Below, in pieces: positions 35,268-47,989 of a stretch of 64,000 nt of DNA (positions are counted from its first letter, which is position 1; each line of letters begins with the position of its first letter). Position numbers and translations under genes: made by a program. Under the pieces are notes generated by a model, which had not been told where the DNA came from, did no database searches, and saw nothing but the letters and a program-made list of their open reading frames with translations. The stretch is from Polytrichum commune (Eukaryota > Streptophyta > Polytrichopsida > Polytrichales > Polytrichaceae): NCBI GenBank assembly GCA_950295325.1, contig OX485808.1, forward strand, positions 2,174,501-2,238,500, given 5' to 3'.

Positions 35268-35830
35268 GGGTATCATTTGAGGCATTAATGTACATAGTAT
35301 ACACAAAGGAGAGGTTCCCCCCCCCCCCTTAGTGCGTACATTTAGAAAGCCTATTAAGGTTTTTGAAGTAAAGGTAAATGTAGAAAAGGTCTCTAAAGTT
35401 TAGAGATTCTTTTGACAATAAATTTGTTAGTTTCATCTAATTTGTGTTTTCGTTCATTGTGGTAATATGATAATACCCCTTAATGACTACCTTGTCTATT
35501 TTTGTTAGGGTTTGCATTTGGGATCTAGGTTTTACAAATTGGAGGTTCTTGGAGCGCTCATTGGCTCCCTTGAGTTTTCTCTTTGGATCGTGGTTAAGTT
35601 ACTATATTATTATCGTTGTTTGTTTGATGCAATTGTTGAGTTACATGTTATGTATGAAAAAAACATGTTCAATGATTCTAAAACTTAGTATAAATAGATG
35701 AGTCCATTTTCTAACTTGTCATTAGTACTTAAACATTTGTTTTTCTCCATAAAATTCTCGTACATAGAGGGTTTCATTTCATAATGACCCACGCACGTTA
35801 TTTAGGTTTCCAATGAAGAGTCCATCCCTT
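35268..35830 (+). repeat. Dispersed repeat, copy 2, with TATA-like box
   Basis: Partner of 5690-6375. It includes the conserved GTACATAGTATACA, GTTAGGGTTTGCATTTGGGA, CTTGGAGCGCTCATTGGCT and AGTATAAATAGATGAGTCC blocks. A 12-C run at 35317-35328 is present only in this copy, so it arose or was lost after duplication. It begins about 170 bases after the LINE fragment, but copy 1 has no LINE beside it, so this is probably not the LINE tail. Confidence 0.6.
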
Positions 35831-38616
35831 GGGTGCTCTATTTGTCTTTGACATCTGTGTATTAATTTATTTGTGAATAAATAAATAAAAAATCCATCCA
35901 AATTTAGATTTTGTCACAAAACGAAATTGGTTGGAATACATGGTCAATTTTAAACTTGAAGACGTAAAATCATCAGTACCAAATTCATATATTTTTACAA
36001 TCTTATGTTGGACTTCATAGGGAGAAATTATCACACACTATAAAGTACTACATTTTTATCCCAAAACACTTCTAATAAATAAATGTGCTATCGATGTTAA
36101 TTGATGAAATCCATGTTGAAAATGTATCTACAATACAAGGATGCATCACACACAACATTGACATTTGGATTTTTAAACTCAAACCTTGGCTTGTAGAAGA
36201 AGGCATCTATGGACACAACCAATTCAATGCGCTTATCCATAAATGCTCTCAAAGAGGGACGGAAACGAGGAGTTTGGTCACTCTTTGACAAAGTTTTCTT
36301 TTATGATCTTGTTAGCTTGTCTTTTATTGGAGTCTTTAAATCTCAAAAGTTAGGTTACAAACTTTGAGGAGATATTGTGTCTAAAGTAAGGTATGTCCAC
36401 GGGACCCACATCCTAAGTATTGGATTGGGCTATGCAAGGCTAGCTTGTCCATCCCCGTGCACGTTTTTATAGTTCAACACCATTATTTTAACATGTTTAT
36501 TTTAGCCGTAAGAGAAACTTGGGTGATTCTGCAGACATGCTCTCACATTTGTCTTTAAGTCACAAGTGTTTGATTTAGAGAACTTACATTGAAGCTTAAT
36601 GTTGACACTTATACATGTGTAGGTTAGCAACTTGACTTTTATGTGCAAATTCATTGGACAACCTACCACCTTGGATCCTTATAGATGGGCCTTCTTCCAT
36701 TTGAGATTATTACTTTCAATTGTTTCCCAAATATTTAGAAAATTAATTGGGTAACAACCATTTAGAGCAAGGCACAATGTCAAGGAAGGGGGGGGGGGGT
36801 ATTGAAGCAATGCATAAGGTTGGTAAAATTGGGATGAGGACCTTTTTGGTCATGTATACACCCATTGGACAGTTGTGACCATTGAAACTAAATGTAGTAG
36901 TTTTATATTAATAATGCATGGCTTTTATTTTCCTTGGCTATTTTATCACTTCTTGCATGCCTCTATTGTTTCCTTGGAACACATGTAGTCATCATCTAGA
37001 TTATTAATAACAATTTTTTTGACTCGAAGACAATATATAGGAGAGAATGGGATGACCCAAGAATGCATAAGGTAGGAAGGTAGGAAGAGAGGGGATAGAG
37101 GAGGAAAATAACAAAGAAAGAGGAGGAAAACATGAAATGAAGGGATGGAAGGAGGTAATGGTACTTGTTTTTGTTGAAGTCTAGAGTGTAAAAAGTCATA
37201 CTTCCACCATAACATGACTCAATGTTGTGCTTCCGAAATGTGGGCCATGGGATTATTACCATGGACAACTCATATTTAAATTGAGCTCCCAACATCCCAT
37301 GGTTATGTTCCCAAGGACCCCATAACAAAAGCACATCGTTGAGTAATGTTATGTTTGATGTAGCACAACTATAGAATTTATTTACCTAGATGGTCATGGG
37401 GTTTCAAAAGAGGGGGGGGGGGGGTCCACTATGTGAAGTATAGATGATTTAGAGTTGAAGCAAGAGCAATATTTGTAAAATTGTACGCTCCAACTTACTT
37501 TTCTTGTGGTTGTTTGCATATTGGTACTTTATTTATTGACTTTGATGAAGAAATCACTACATGAGCTATTGAATATATAACTTGGACTTTATGATGTCTA
37601 TATAAACTTGTCCATCGTGGGTAAAGTTGCTATAGTAAAAACAAACCCCATGTGTCAACTTGATGTTGTGCGAATCATTTGGAGTCTATGTCCAAGATTT
37701 CAAATAGCATCTTGCATTTTTTTACCTTCCCAATGGGCACACACAAAACTCTTACCTTAAAAAAATATGGCTACCTATTGTAAGAAGCAACATTAGATGG
37801 ATGATGTTTGAGATTTGGATGAGTCATCGGAGCCCTAGATGTCAACCAATGCATGACACCGCATGTAAAGAAAAGTTCATCCCAAGGTGAAGTACTACAA
37901 CAACCTTGGGAACATTTCCGAGAGTACTTACTTACACACTTAATCACCAATGACATCATGCTATTATTAACACTTTAAAATTGATATATAAGTCTAGATT
38001 AGAAAACAAACTCCAAAGAAATTGGAACCCGATGCGACCTCATTGAATGATGAACACGGCAGTTGGAAGTCCGAAAAGAGCCCACATTGTACAATGTATA
38101 AATGTTTGGATCCATAAATTTGGCCTTTACTTGTTGGCTCTCATTCTTGTTGTGTGCCAGACACTCTACATGTTAGGTCCCAACATCCTTTGTTGTGATA
38201 AGTGATTGAAACCATGAAATCAATGCAATGTTGAGTGCTAAGTTAGAAGAATAGTGGACAGTATTTATTTGACCTATTGAAAAGAGTCAAAGGCATTTGT
38301 GTACCCACTAAAACATTGTTCTCAAAGGATACATAAGGGTTACATACTACATCTTTTGTGGTGAGTAAGCAAAAATGACTTCTTCCATTTGTCTTCCAAG
38401 TTTTGTGGAGGTGGAAGAAGTTGTATATACAAATTGATTTTGCAATGCACCCCAAAAAAACAAAACAAAAGGACAACCTTGAGAGCCATGTCACAACATT
38501 ACCAAGAGGGGCATCTATGCACACTTACCGAAGGGGGAAGGGTATGTCATATGCTAAATGAATGCCAGCATAAAATAGGCATGATTCATAGCCATGGGAG
38601 CTGACATTCTATCTAA
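35831..38616. other. No recognisable gene; two long G runs
   Basis: Holds G runs of 12 (36788-36799) and 13 (37412-37424). Sequence near 36400-36460 weakly matches, in reverse, the repeat family of 39.95, 41.7 and 44.7 kb. No gene is supported. Confidence 0.4.
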
Positions 38617-39106
38617 GGGCCATTTCAAACACGAGCCAAGAGCCGTGACCATGAAATTGTGAGAGCCCAATAGAAAGTGTCCAAAGGCCGTCCCAAGATA
38701 CCTCCAAAATCATGTAGTGTGGTCACGGACCCTCAAGTGTACTGTGAAGTCATTTGTGACCATGCCCTCAACCAAATGATATCAGGCCCTCAAGGGGGTT
38801 CTCACACATGAGGAAATAGAATAAATCAACGGTTGTGAACGTTCGGAGTGCCATGGTCTCCCAATTTTGTGTTAGGCCTACCTCCAAAAGGTGGTTTTTG
38901 AAAGTAGTCCAAGTGACCATGAAACACGATGCATTCGATGCCATGTAGGAGTCCATGTAGACTTTACACCCATCTTGCATTCACATACTTTGTTGGTCCC
39001 TCAAACATAGTGTGAAGTGAACTTGGACCGGCTCCACCTTTTCCACCAATGAGAGCGCTTGAAGTGTAATGGTCACGGGCTCTCAATCTCATGTGTGAAG
39101 TGGTCC
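38617..39106 (-). mobile_element. Tourist-like MITE, intact (490 bp), TAA target duplication
   Basis: The ends GGGCCATTTCAAACACGAG and (inverted) GGACCACTTCACACATGAG are flanked by TAA on both sides (38614-38616, 39107-39109). Internally it is collinear, in reverse, with 53061-53551, including CCTCCAAAAGGTGGTTTTTG and CATGTAGTGTGGTCACGG. With the 53-kb copy it defines the family's full-length non-autonomous form. Confidence 0.9.
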
Positions 39107-39109
39107 TAA

Positions 39110-42100
39110 TTAGACCTTGTCGGCTGATGTTGAGCTCCGTGTCAAGTTGAGGTGTCGAAAACATGTAAGTAATAGTTGCAAAATCAACAATACGGAAATT
39201 GAGTATTACTTGTTTTGTAGGGGTGCCCCAACATAAAAGGGCATTATGCTCTTAAAGTTTTCGGTCCCATGGTGCAACGACTTGCCGTTGAACAATGTTA
39301 TGTCATTGTGCTCTTTAAAGAGAAGGAGATGACTTCAACATTGCCACCAATTGTGAAATATGGTGTTGCTTCAACTTATAGCATGTATGATTTCTATAAG
39401 GAATTCTAAAATAAACATCACAAGAATTAGTGAGACCTTGAAGATTGTTGCTTCTTTTCCAAAGGTGACCAACTTCAACGGCATAGAGTAGTTGGCTTGC
39501 ACCCAATTTCCCCCAAGGACAACCCCCTAGGTTCCCACATGGTTGGTTGAAATATATGGCTCATCCAAAACTCCCTGTATGATTGGATGGACCTTGATGG
39601 TACATGGTGCACGGGAAATCAAGTGTTAGGTTCCAAGCACTATTCCGGTCTTAGTCAGCTTAACCTCCAAGTTCCATGGCATCCGAGTTAATGCATGGGG
39701 GTTAAGCCATCATTTTATGCCCTTTTGTGTTGGATTGGTACATGATCATGGTACATGTTGTGCAATAATAAAAATATTTAGACATTCTTTCGGGTAATTA
39801 TCCATGAAAGTGTAAGCCAAACCATGTCTTAGGTTTCAAAAGTAAAACTTCCTATACATGGTATTTATTGTGATCACCTCGATCACATAGCCAACTTCAA
39901 TAGAGTGATGTGTAAAGTCTTGGGATCGAGCTCCCGGTGAGTTAGCTAAAATGTCAATTTGAGAGCATGTCCATAAAGTTGCTCAAGTTTTATTAAGGCT
40001 TTATTCAACATGCTAAATTTCTAGCTTGTCATACTAGGATGACTGGGCTAGCTAACCTTGCATAGGGTAACCTGGGATTTAAGGTGGTGGGTCCGATGGG
40101 CATGCCCTATTTTAAATATTAAATTCTCTCAAAATTTCTAAGATGGCAAGAGGAGTTCATTCAACTTTCTAGAAAAAGCTTTGACACACGACGAACTAAC
40201 AAACACTTAATAGAAAAGTCTCTCAAAGATTGATCAAATCCATTGCTTCAATTTAAAAAGAGGGACTTCTAATATCTACATTAGTCAAGCACATTTTCAA
40301 GCATATGGACTTTTCATGTAACACACATAACATTACAAAACTTCATTCTCCTTGACTGCAGTTTGTGGGACCGGTTATCACACAAGCATGTGCTTCATTA
40401 ATTTCCAAATTCCCCATTTATGGGCAACACTTAGGATGTGTATTGTGAACTTTTCAACAAGCAGTTGTAAAATATTAGAGTATTTTAATCACACCCTCGT
40501 TCTCTTTAATCGCAACATCATGTACATGCTTAGTAATGTTAAGCAAGATTCGGATAGCCTATAGTACAAAACTGAAATATGTTCAAGAATTCGGAAGTTT
40601 TGTGTCACTTCCATGTGAGAAATTACAGGGTCCGAGCCAATGAGAGAGCAACACATGGAAATCTTCTTGACAATACATCAAGTACTTTATATGGAGCCAA
40701 GATGGGCAATTATGGTGTATTTTACTTCCTCTAATACATGCATTTCTTTTATGAAGATCTAAATAGACCACTTTTTCAGATGTTAGTAAATTTGTGAAGA
40801 AGTAAATAAGGGGCAAGGCCATTGAGTCTTATTCAAAAATAGTAGGGGATTACTGTATGGTAATTGAGGTCATTAAATCCTACAAATTGATACCATTGAT
40901 TTGAATATCCTACAAATAACCACATATGATTGGCATTATCAAATCCGATTAGTGTAAGAATTGCACTCAAAAACCGAAAGCCATGTTGGGTGCAAGCATG
41001 GTAAAGTGGACAAAAAAAAAGGTCATGGAATATGTATGTATGTATGCATGCATGTTGAGCCAAACACTTAAAAGTAGTAGCAAAATATTTTTTAACTCAT
41101 TTATATATATATATATATATTTTGTATGGTGTCCTCTATTGTTATGTTAAGTACCTAAATATGAAATATGAAGACAAGATTTTCAAAATTTCTCATTGAA
41201 AGTAATGCTCAAAAGCAAATGACTAAATATGGTTGTAAACATAAATTTCATGACTTTGATTTTTTTTGAACTTGAAGTCTTCTTGATATTCTTTGAATTC
41301 ATTATTAAATTGAAGCCATCATCATAAAAATATTTAAAAATGAATTTAATGTCATTTTTCATAATTTAAACAAAATTTAGGTGAGTACTTGTCCAATGTT
41401 ACCTAGTTGCACACCACCATCTTCTAAACCATGTACACTTTCTTTTTAATTGTTTTCTAAACCAACATGTTTTTAAAATGTTCATGATCTTTTTCCACAA
41501 TATTGAAAGTTAGTATATCATTTTGAATCACCTTCACTTAAACCTTTGCATAGGCCAAGATTTGTCCACTTTATTGTGCTTGCACCCTATTATTAACAAT
41601 ATCCAAACAATAACACAATGCCTCATATCAATCCTTGCAATGCATTGGAATTATGCATACAGTTTTGAGTTGGCTAAAACATGAGTTTGAGAGCTTATGC
41701 ACAAAGTGACCCAACTTTTTTAAATGCTTAAATTATCTTGCTCAAAGAGCGGTGTTGTGCTATTAGACACCAGCTTGCTAACTTGTCCTACTACAATGGG
41801 TGGGCCAAGCTGCTCTTCTATAGGTTGATTCGTGATTTAGGGTGATGGGTCCTGTGAGTAGACCCTATTTTAGATCATTAAGTTATCACAAAAAAACTTG
41901 GATGACAAAGAGTTTGACCTAGTAAGCTAAGACACAAGCAGTGAGTGGTGAGCGGTAACTCATGAGCAAAGAGTGCTTACATGTGAGCCATGATGTCAAA
42001 AATATGATATTATTATGGGTGTAGGGTTTGTACAATAAATATGGCACTCAAATTCTTGAATTCATTCATTTGAATAAATTTTTCTTTTTTCTTTCAAAGC

Positions 42101-42159
42101 TCATAACTGAAGGGGGTGTATTACCAAGGAGTACTAAAAAAACACTTAAGTCAAATGTG
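39110..42159. other. Old repeats, no gene
   Basis: Apart from members of the repeat described at 39950 and an AT microsatellite (41102-41121), nothing is recognisable. Confidence 0.4.
39950..40240 (+). repeat. Old dispersed repeat (three direct copies, 39.9-45 kb)
   Basis: Similar segments lie at about 41690-41935 and 44690-44990, sharing in order: TTGCTCAAGTTTT, a GGGATTTA or GAGATTTAGG block, GGTGGGTCC or GCGAGTCTT, CCCTATTTTA, AAATTCTCTCAAA, and (first and last copies) GACGAACTAA plus CTTAATAGAAA. They are heavily diverged and non-coding, about 1.7 and 3 kb apart. Confidence 0.5.
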
Positions 42160-42520
42160 GTTGTCTATTGTATTAAGGAAAAACATTGTTGCATGCAACT
42201 AAAGTGTCTAGGAAGCATTGAAAATTGGTGTGAACATGTACGAACATATTAAACCAATAGAGTGAACAAAAGTTGTACAAACATATTGAAACATTGATGT
42301 GTACGCTACACTTGCATAAGTACTTGTGCTTAACAAGATTGGTAAGCTCAAGTAGTTGCATGGCCTTGTTATGGGCAAACATTGGAGTGCGAATGAACTT
42401 ATCGTTGTTGAAATCCACCTTGCATAGAAACTTGAACACATAATAAAGGTGCTTGCAGTACATCCATTTCCTTTTTTTCCCCAAAACTTGGGAGGACATT
42501 TTAGTGAAATTAGGGCATGT
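42160..42520 (-). pseudogene. Possible SWIM-type zinc-finger / MULE protein fragment
   Basis: On the minus strand a continuous frame of about 115 codons reads CPNFTKMSSQVLGKKRKWMYCKHLYYVFKFLCKVDFNNDKFI. The Cys...Cys-x-His arrangement (CPNF ... YCKHLYYV) resembles the CxCxnCxH SWIM finger found at the C-terminus of Mutator-like transposases and FAR1/MULE proteins, but the first cysteine pair is incomplete. I see no terminal repeats around it. It could also be a chance frame, so the assignment is tentative. Confidence 0.3.
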
Positions 42521-44049
42521 GTAGTGTTGTGGGATACCACCTATTGTAACCCATTAGGATATTTCCTCCTTTGAGACCATGTTGTTAATCACTCTAAAAC
42601 TTGGATATGGAATGGCAGCGACTCTCCCAACATCATATATGTTCATGAGTATGGCGATCTCTCATTTAAATTTGTGATTCATTGTTGGTGTTGTTGGGTT
42701 CCGACGCATTACCTTTGAAAATCTAGAAGTCAAGTGTGCATTGGGTTTGATGGAACATGAATTTGTGAGTGAGTGATTGGGAGCGTTGCAATTGCTGAAA
42801 GCATACAAAGAGGTGACATGGCCTCCTTCTGTTGTAATTGGAACTTGGCATACTTGAGGGCAACATTTTCTCCCTTGAGAGATTATTTCCTATCTTCACC
42901 AACCACATGTTGGTATCATAGGCTAGTTCAAATCATATTTCTTTTTGCTACCACTCACACAACTCTTGATATCGATAAGGCAAATCAAAACTCATGTTCC
43001 ACATTGTTGATGGATTAGAAGCCTTTTTTCAACCCTTTTTGTGTTGGTGCAAGGCTACCATGTTTTTTAGTTTGGACTTTGGTATTGCAAAAAGTCATTG
43101 GCTTACATGCCCAATTGTTTTTGGTAGAGGTGGGTGTAAATCTTGCAATGTGCCATTGGGAAGCATTATGATCAATATCCAACACCAACATGGTATATGT
43201 CACACCATGCTCTATGAAATTCAATGATTCATGTATGGAAGTATTTTTTGTCCAAGTGTTTGGTCAAAAAATGAAGTAGTTAACTTTGTCACATTGATGT
43301 GAGTTGTAGTAAACACCATGTGACAAGTCTAGTTTCCGTTGCTAGGCCCGAACATCTCCAAACCCTTCAAGGCACAATCCCTAGTGTTAAGGTCTTCTCC
43401 CCCCCCCGGATATAACTGCATTGCCTCCACCAATAGCTTTGGATATGCATACCTGCATACACTTTATAAGCTCCACACCACTCTCTAGAAGGACTACTGG
43501 CACCTAAAAAACAAACGCTTTATCTTTCAACTACCATGGAAACTTGCTATCATGGACAAAATCAAAATCCATATGGTCTTTAAGCGCCATAATATTATCC
43601 ATTGTACACATCCACTACACACAAATTGCTTTGATCCAAATACAAAGTTACAATAATTTGGGGAGGCTAGCATATTAAATTTATCCAAAACTCTCTCTAA
43701 TAACAAACTAACAAGTTGATGGCCTTCACTGTTTGTGGGAGATTTGAAAAGGTAATTTTCCAAGAATCGTTTGCTTGTTGCCTTAATATAGCATTTTTTT
43801 CATTGCCTCTTTTGCAATGCATGTAAGCCATGTCCAACGACTCGTGACATGTATCATTAGATACATGATAACCATTTACACCAAAATGCAATATTTAAAC
43901 ATTCTAAGGATGTGGAGTGGACATGTATGATGTGAGCATGACAAAAAAATATTGCACACATGGATTCAATGACATACATTGCATTCTAGTTTGGATTTTT
44001 CAGGGGCCTCATTGCCAACATAAAACATGATTGGAGTTGATTTTTTTTA
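42521..44049. other. No recognisable gene
   Basis: Frames of 60-80 codons on both strands (42773-43227, 43527-43891) without recognisable similarity. A 9-C run lies at 43399-43407. Confidence 0.4.
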
Positions 44050-44490
44050 AATAGTCCAAGTGACCATGAAACATGATCCATTTGATGCCATGTAGGTACC
44101 ATGTGGACTTTACATCCATCTCGCACTCACTTACTATATTAGTCCCTCAAGTGTAGTGTGAAGCAAACTTGGACCAGCTCCGCCTTTTCTACGAATGAGA
44201 GTGCTTGAAGTGCAATGGTCATGGGCCCTCGGTCTCATGTGCGAAGTGACCCTATGATATGAAACACATCATAACCACTATCCTTTTAATTCTCATAGCT
44301 CATATGAATATTTTACTCATTATCAAAGTGAACATCTTTCTCAGATCGGGCCCTCAACCAAATGCTATTTCAATTAAATTCTATTCATGAGGGGTCCTCA
44401 CACATGATCAAATATAATGAATTAACGATTGTGAGATTTTGGAGTGCCATGCTCTCTCAGTTTTGTGTTAGGCCTACCTCTAAGAGGTGA
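44050..44490. mobile_element. Permuted Tourist-like MITE copy
   Basis: Compared with the intact MITE at 38617-39106, the second half (about 38906-39106) appears first here (44050-44252) and part of the first half (about 38762-38890) appears after it (about 44345-44490). Between and after them is sequence of the C/G-run repeat family (44260-44340, 44490-44560). A simple insertion cannot give this order; tandem duplication followed by deletion, or two independent insertions, would. Confidence 0.6.
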
Positions 44491-44560
44491 GCTCATTGAA
44501 TGATCATATACCCCCCCTAATTACGTTGACTATTGAGCCTAGAATGGTTATTTTAAAAAG

Positions 44561-46435
44561 CCCATGTTGTTAGTCAAGGAATTTCCAAGGTCCCTTCTAT
44601 CTTGGTTTGGTTTTATTGCGCAAAATCATCCCCGTATAAAGGGAATTAAAAGTATCCTTAATTTTTTCTCAAAATTGTTTGTTAATAGAGTCATTTGTAA
44701 AGTAAGGTAGATGTAACCATGGACTTAGTCTCAAACCTTGAGTGTATGAGAATTAACACCAAGTTGCTCAAGTTTTCTTAATGCTTCAATTACCTTACAC
44801 AAAGAGTGCCAATCCGAGATTTAGGACAGCGAGTCTTATGCACATACACTATTTTAGAACCTAAAATTCTCTCAAAGTATGGACGGTGCAATGAAGAGGT
44901 CCCAAAATTTCGTCCAACTTTCATAATAGACTACAATACATGACGAACTAATGAACTCTTAATAGAAAGTTTTTCTCAAAAAAGGATCAAAAACACAGTT
45001 TCGTCCTTTTTGAGAACTTTACAAATAACTCTAATGTAATGAAAATTCTTATCTATATTATTAGATTTCAAACTACATATTCAAAGAAAAGATTGTTTCC
45101 TTTCTACTACATACATGGTTGACATGATGTTGCATCACAAAGTTTGGTTTCTCTCTTCTAATAAGGTTGTCCCAAAGATAAAATGTTGGCTAAGGTGAGG
45201 TCACTTTTGACACGATCGTCTAGCAATGACAAGATGTCAACTTAGACATCTACGTATGATGACTTTTGAGGCCCAAAATAAATATGCACAGAATACGGAA
45301 ACCGTAGTGGTTACATATTCCCCATGTGCCTATGGTCGGTGCATTTTGTGCCAAGCTTGAGCATTGACAACGGAGTGCTCCAAGAACGACGCGATACATG
45401 GTGTCAAAGGTGTGTTTGTCTTTCCTTCTTATTATAGATTTATGTATTTGTTCAATACACACCCACGTTGACCTTGTCTTATTGCCTCCTCATTCAAATT
45501 TGGAGCTAATTTTCTAGACTTTGACGTTTTCCTTCGAAATGTCGTTGACGATTTGTGTGTAACCTTGTGTAATTTCCACGATCTTGTTGATTGAGTCACT
45601 CTTTCATCTCTATCCGAAAAGGCAAGACCATAATCACAAATGTTTTTTTGGAGCAAATGGTAAGATCCATATCATAACCCAACCTCGAGATGCGAGTGGC
45701 GTTAGGGTGAGTTTCCATGTTGGTTGTTCGTCCACTAGATTCTAGACAATAGTGGTTGGGAGGTGTTTGCATGTAAATAAGCACAAGCCCCCAACCAATC
45801 ACATTCTAGTGACCTACTAGAATGTGGAGGACCGTGAACATGGGGCTGCTAGACTTTATGTGTTCACTAAAACACTTTGTAACCTAAAAGTGCCGGTCAC
45901 CAAAGGATTCAATATTGGTTTCAGAAGGGGGAGGGCAGGTGGCCCGGATTTGAGAAGATGAGAGTAGCTAGTTGGCACATACGAATCATACCCCATCATA
46001 TTCCATCTACATTTGGGCAGGTTTATCCTTATTCCCACTAGAATATGGTGGACCTACATGAAATCTCACCCTTAGCGCATTAATTCCGTAATAGGTTTTG
46101 GGATTCAATTCAAGGTTTCATTGTTTACAACGTATGTTTAAATTGAGGTGTATTTTTTACCTTTTGAGAAGTCACATGGCATGAGTTTGTGGCATGAATG
46201 GCAACTCGTCCATTTCGAAAGCAAGAACTTAATTCACTATTTTATGGCCTCGTAATTCATTTGTTTACATTTGGAATTCCACCAATATATGGATGTGAAC
46301 ATAACAACATTTGGACTTACAAAAGAGCAGCTTAATCTCCAAAATTTCCAAATGTCTAAATTTGGAAGGCACTATGGTGTTTGAAAGTAAACATTAAAGT
46401 TTTTCCAAAAACAACAATTCATGTGAATGCAACTA
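44561..46435. other. No recognisable gene
   Basis: Holds the third copy of the old repeat (44690-44990). Minus-strand frames of 60-74 codons between 45250 and 46038 show no recognisable similarity. Confidence 0.4.
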
Positions 46436-46479
46436 ACTAAATTGATGGGGACTCTAATCGGGAATAGGCGCCTCTACTA
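46436..46479. mobile_element. Solo end of a pogo/Emigrant-like MITE
   Basis: GATGGGGACTCTAATCGGGA followed by ATAGGCGCCTCTACTA is the terminal 40 bases of the family at 48720, 49134 and 55159, with TA immediately outside (46480-46481). The rest of the element is absent. Confidence 0.6.
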
Positions 46480-46481
46480 TA

Positions 46482-47360
46482 GGCATGCAATATTTTTTTG
46501 CAAGTTCATTGTGGCCATCTCCTCATTTTACAACATTTTGTATGTGTGTTGCAATCAATGTTGGGTGGGACATATTGTCATTGAGCTCTTGTCAAAGGAT
46601 ACAGTTATTTGGCTCATATTTTATCTTTGCCCTTGAAGGGTATCCATTACCCGGAAAGGGCAAAAACCTCCAAGATGAAGGGTCATTGTACCCGACCCAA
46701 ATTTTATACCCACCACTAAAGGGGACCGTTTACCCAACTAAAATTTGGTAAGTAACGACATGTAGGGTGATCAACATTACCCTTTAATTTTTCTTAGAGT
46801 TTTATTTAAAATGTAACTCATGGTAAAGGATAAGGGTTACCATGTGGATAATACACACTTTCTTGCATGACCAAATGTGTTACATTAAAGAGGAAGAAAA
46901 ATATCATACCAAGCAAAGTCATTTATGTTCTACAATGTGCAAACAACCTATTGAACTTTTCGTTAGAACTCTTGAGTAAGATGTTATTGCATTGCAAAAC
47001 TCCAAATAGTAACAAGCACAAATTAAAATAATATGACATTATTCAGTTGTGTGGGCGAGGTTCCATGACCCTGGGATATGTCAATCATAGTACATGGACC
47101 CCCGAACAAAGTAAGAATATTCAAGTACTATTCATGCATTCAAGTTGACACTTGGAAATTTAGGTGGAGTTATACCCCCAACCTTAATCACATGAAAATT
47201 TGTTCATCTTGTTATTAATCATTGAAAATACTTGTCATAGCAACATCATGACTGAAAATACCAACACTATCCACAACATTCAAACTGTGACCGACACTAT
47301 TCATTTTGCGTACCAACCTCAATTTCTTCCTATATTCTAAGTTTCTTCCCATGAAAGGTA
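46482..47360. other. No recognisable feature
   Basis: Nothing beyond short AT-rich sequence was seen. Confidence 0.4.
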
Positions 47361-47369
47361 ATATAGTGG

Positions 47370-47817
47370 GCCCCGTGCTAGATCACATTTTCATTCAGCT
47401 GGGCCCCGCCCCCCCTTCCACACCTCCTTCATTGCCCGGTCTACCTGCCCGCACCTACATGGGTACTCTTCCCCGTCGGAAACCAATGTGACAATACCCG
47501 TTCAAAATTACAAATATTCAAGTTTACATTAATTTCATTATTCCCAAGTTAATTGATGAAGCTCCTTCACATGCCAAAGGAACTTGATGGCTTAAGTGAC
47601 CGGGCGCTTAGTGGCTTCAGTGACCAGGTGCTTAATGACTTAAGTGACCGGGCGCTTAGTGACTTAAGTAACCGGGTGCTTAGTGACCGGGTATTGTCAC
47701 ATTGGTTCCCAACGGGGAAGAGTTCCCACACATGTGCGGGCAGGGAGACCGGGCAGTGAAGGAGGTGTGGGAGGGGCAGGGGCCCAACCGAATGAAGATA
47801 CTATCTAGCCCGGGGGC
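47370..47817. mobile_element. Mutator-like MITE with long TIRs (copy 2)
   Basis: The arms of about 125 bp are inverted copies, sharing CCAATGTGACAATACCCG, CACACCTCCTTCAYTGCCCGG and GGGGAAGAGT. Flanking 9-mers ATATAGTGG (47361-47369) and AGATAGTGG (47818-47826) match at 8 of 9 positions. Long TIRs with 9-bp duplications are typical of Mutator. The centre holds a 24-bp tandem repeat. The element is related to 23296-23650. Confidence 0.8.
47591..47693 (+). repeat. 24-bp tandem repeat in the core of the Mutator-like MITE
   Basis: Units start at about 47591, 47615, 47639 and 47663 with a partial fifth; the consensus opens CTTAAGTGACCGGGCGCTTA. One frame reads an eight-residue repeat (LSDRALSG, FSDQVLND, ...), which follows simply from a 24-bp period. 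The sister element at 23296 lacks the array, so it expanded in this copy. Confidence 0.8.
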
Positions 47818-47989
47818 AGATAGTGGAGGCCTATCTGAGATGCCAAATATAGAATGGAACACAACCATGCGGCTGCATAATGTTCTGAAGTGTCCTGAAC
47901 ACAAACACGATACGATATGATAGCACAGTATGATACAATATTGTATGAGGATATTCATTATGTTTATTTGCGAGGTGGAGGCAAAATGG

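Noticed and set aside
41102-41121. AT microsatellite as a regulatory element
   Set aside because: A simple repeat with no associated gene; same for the GA run at 62338-62372.
47553-47759. Possible eight-residue repeat protein (LSDRALSD units)
   Set aside because: It is the translation of a 24-bp tandem repeat inside a non-coding MITE and runs into the terminal repeat.
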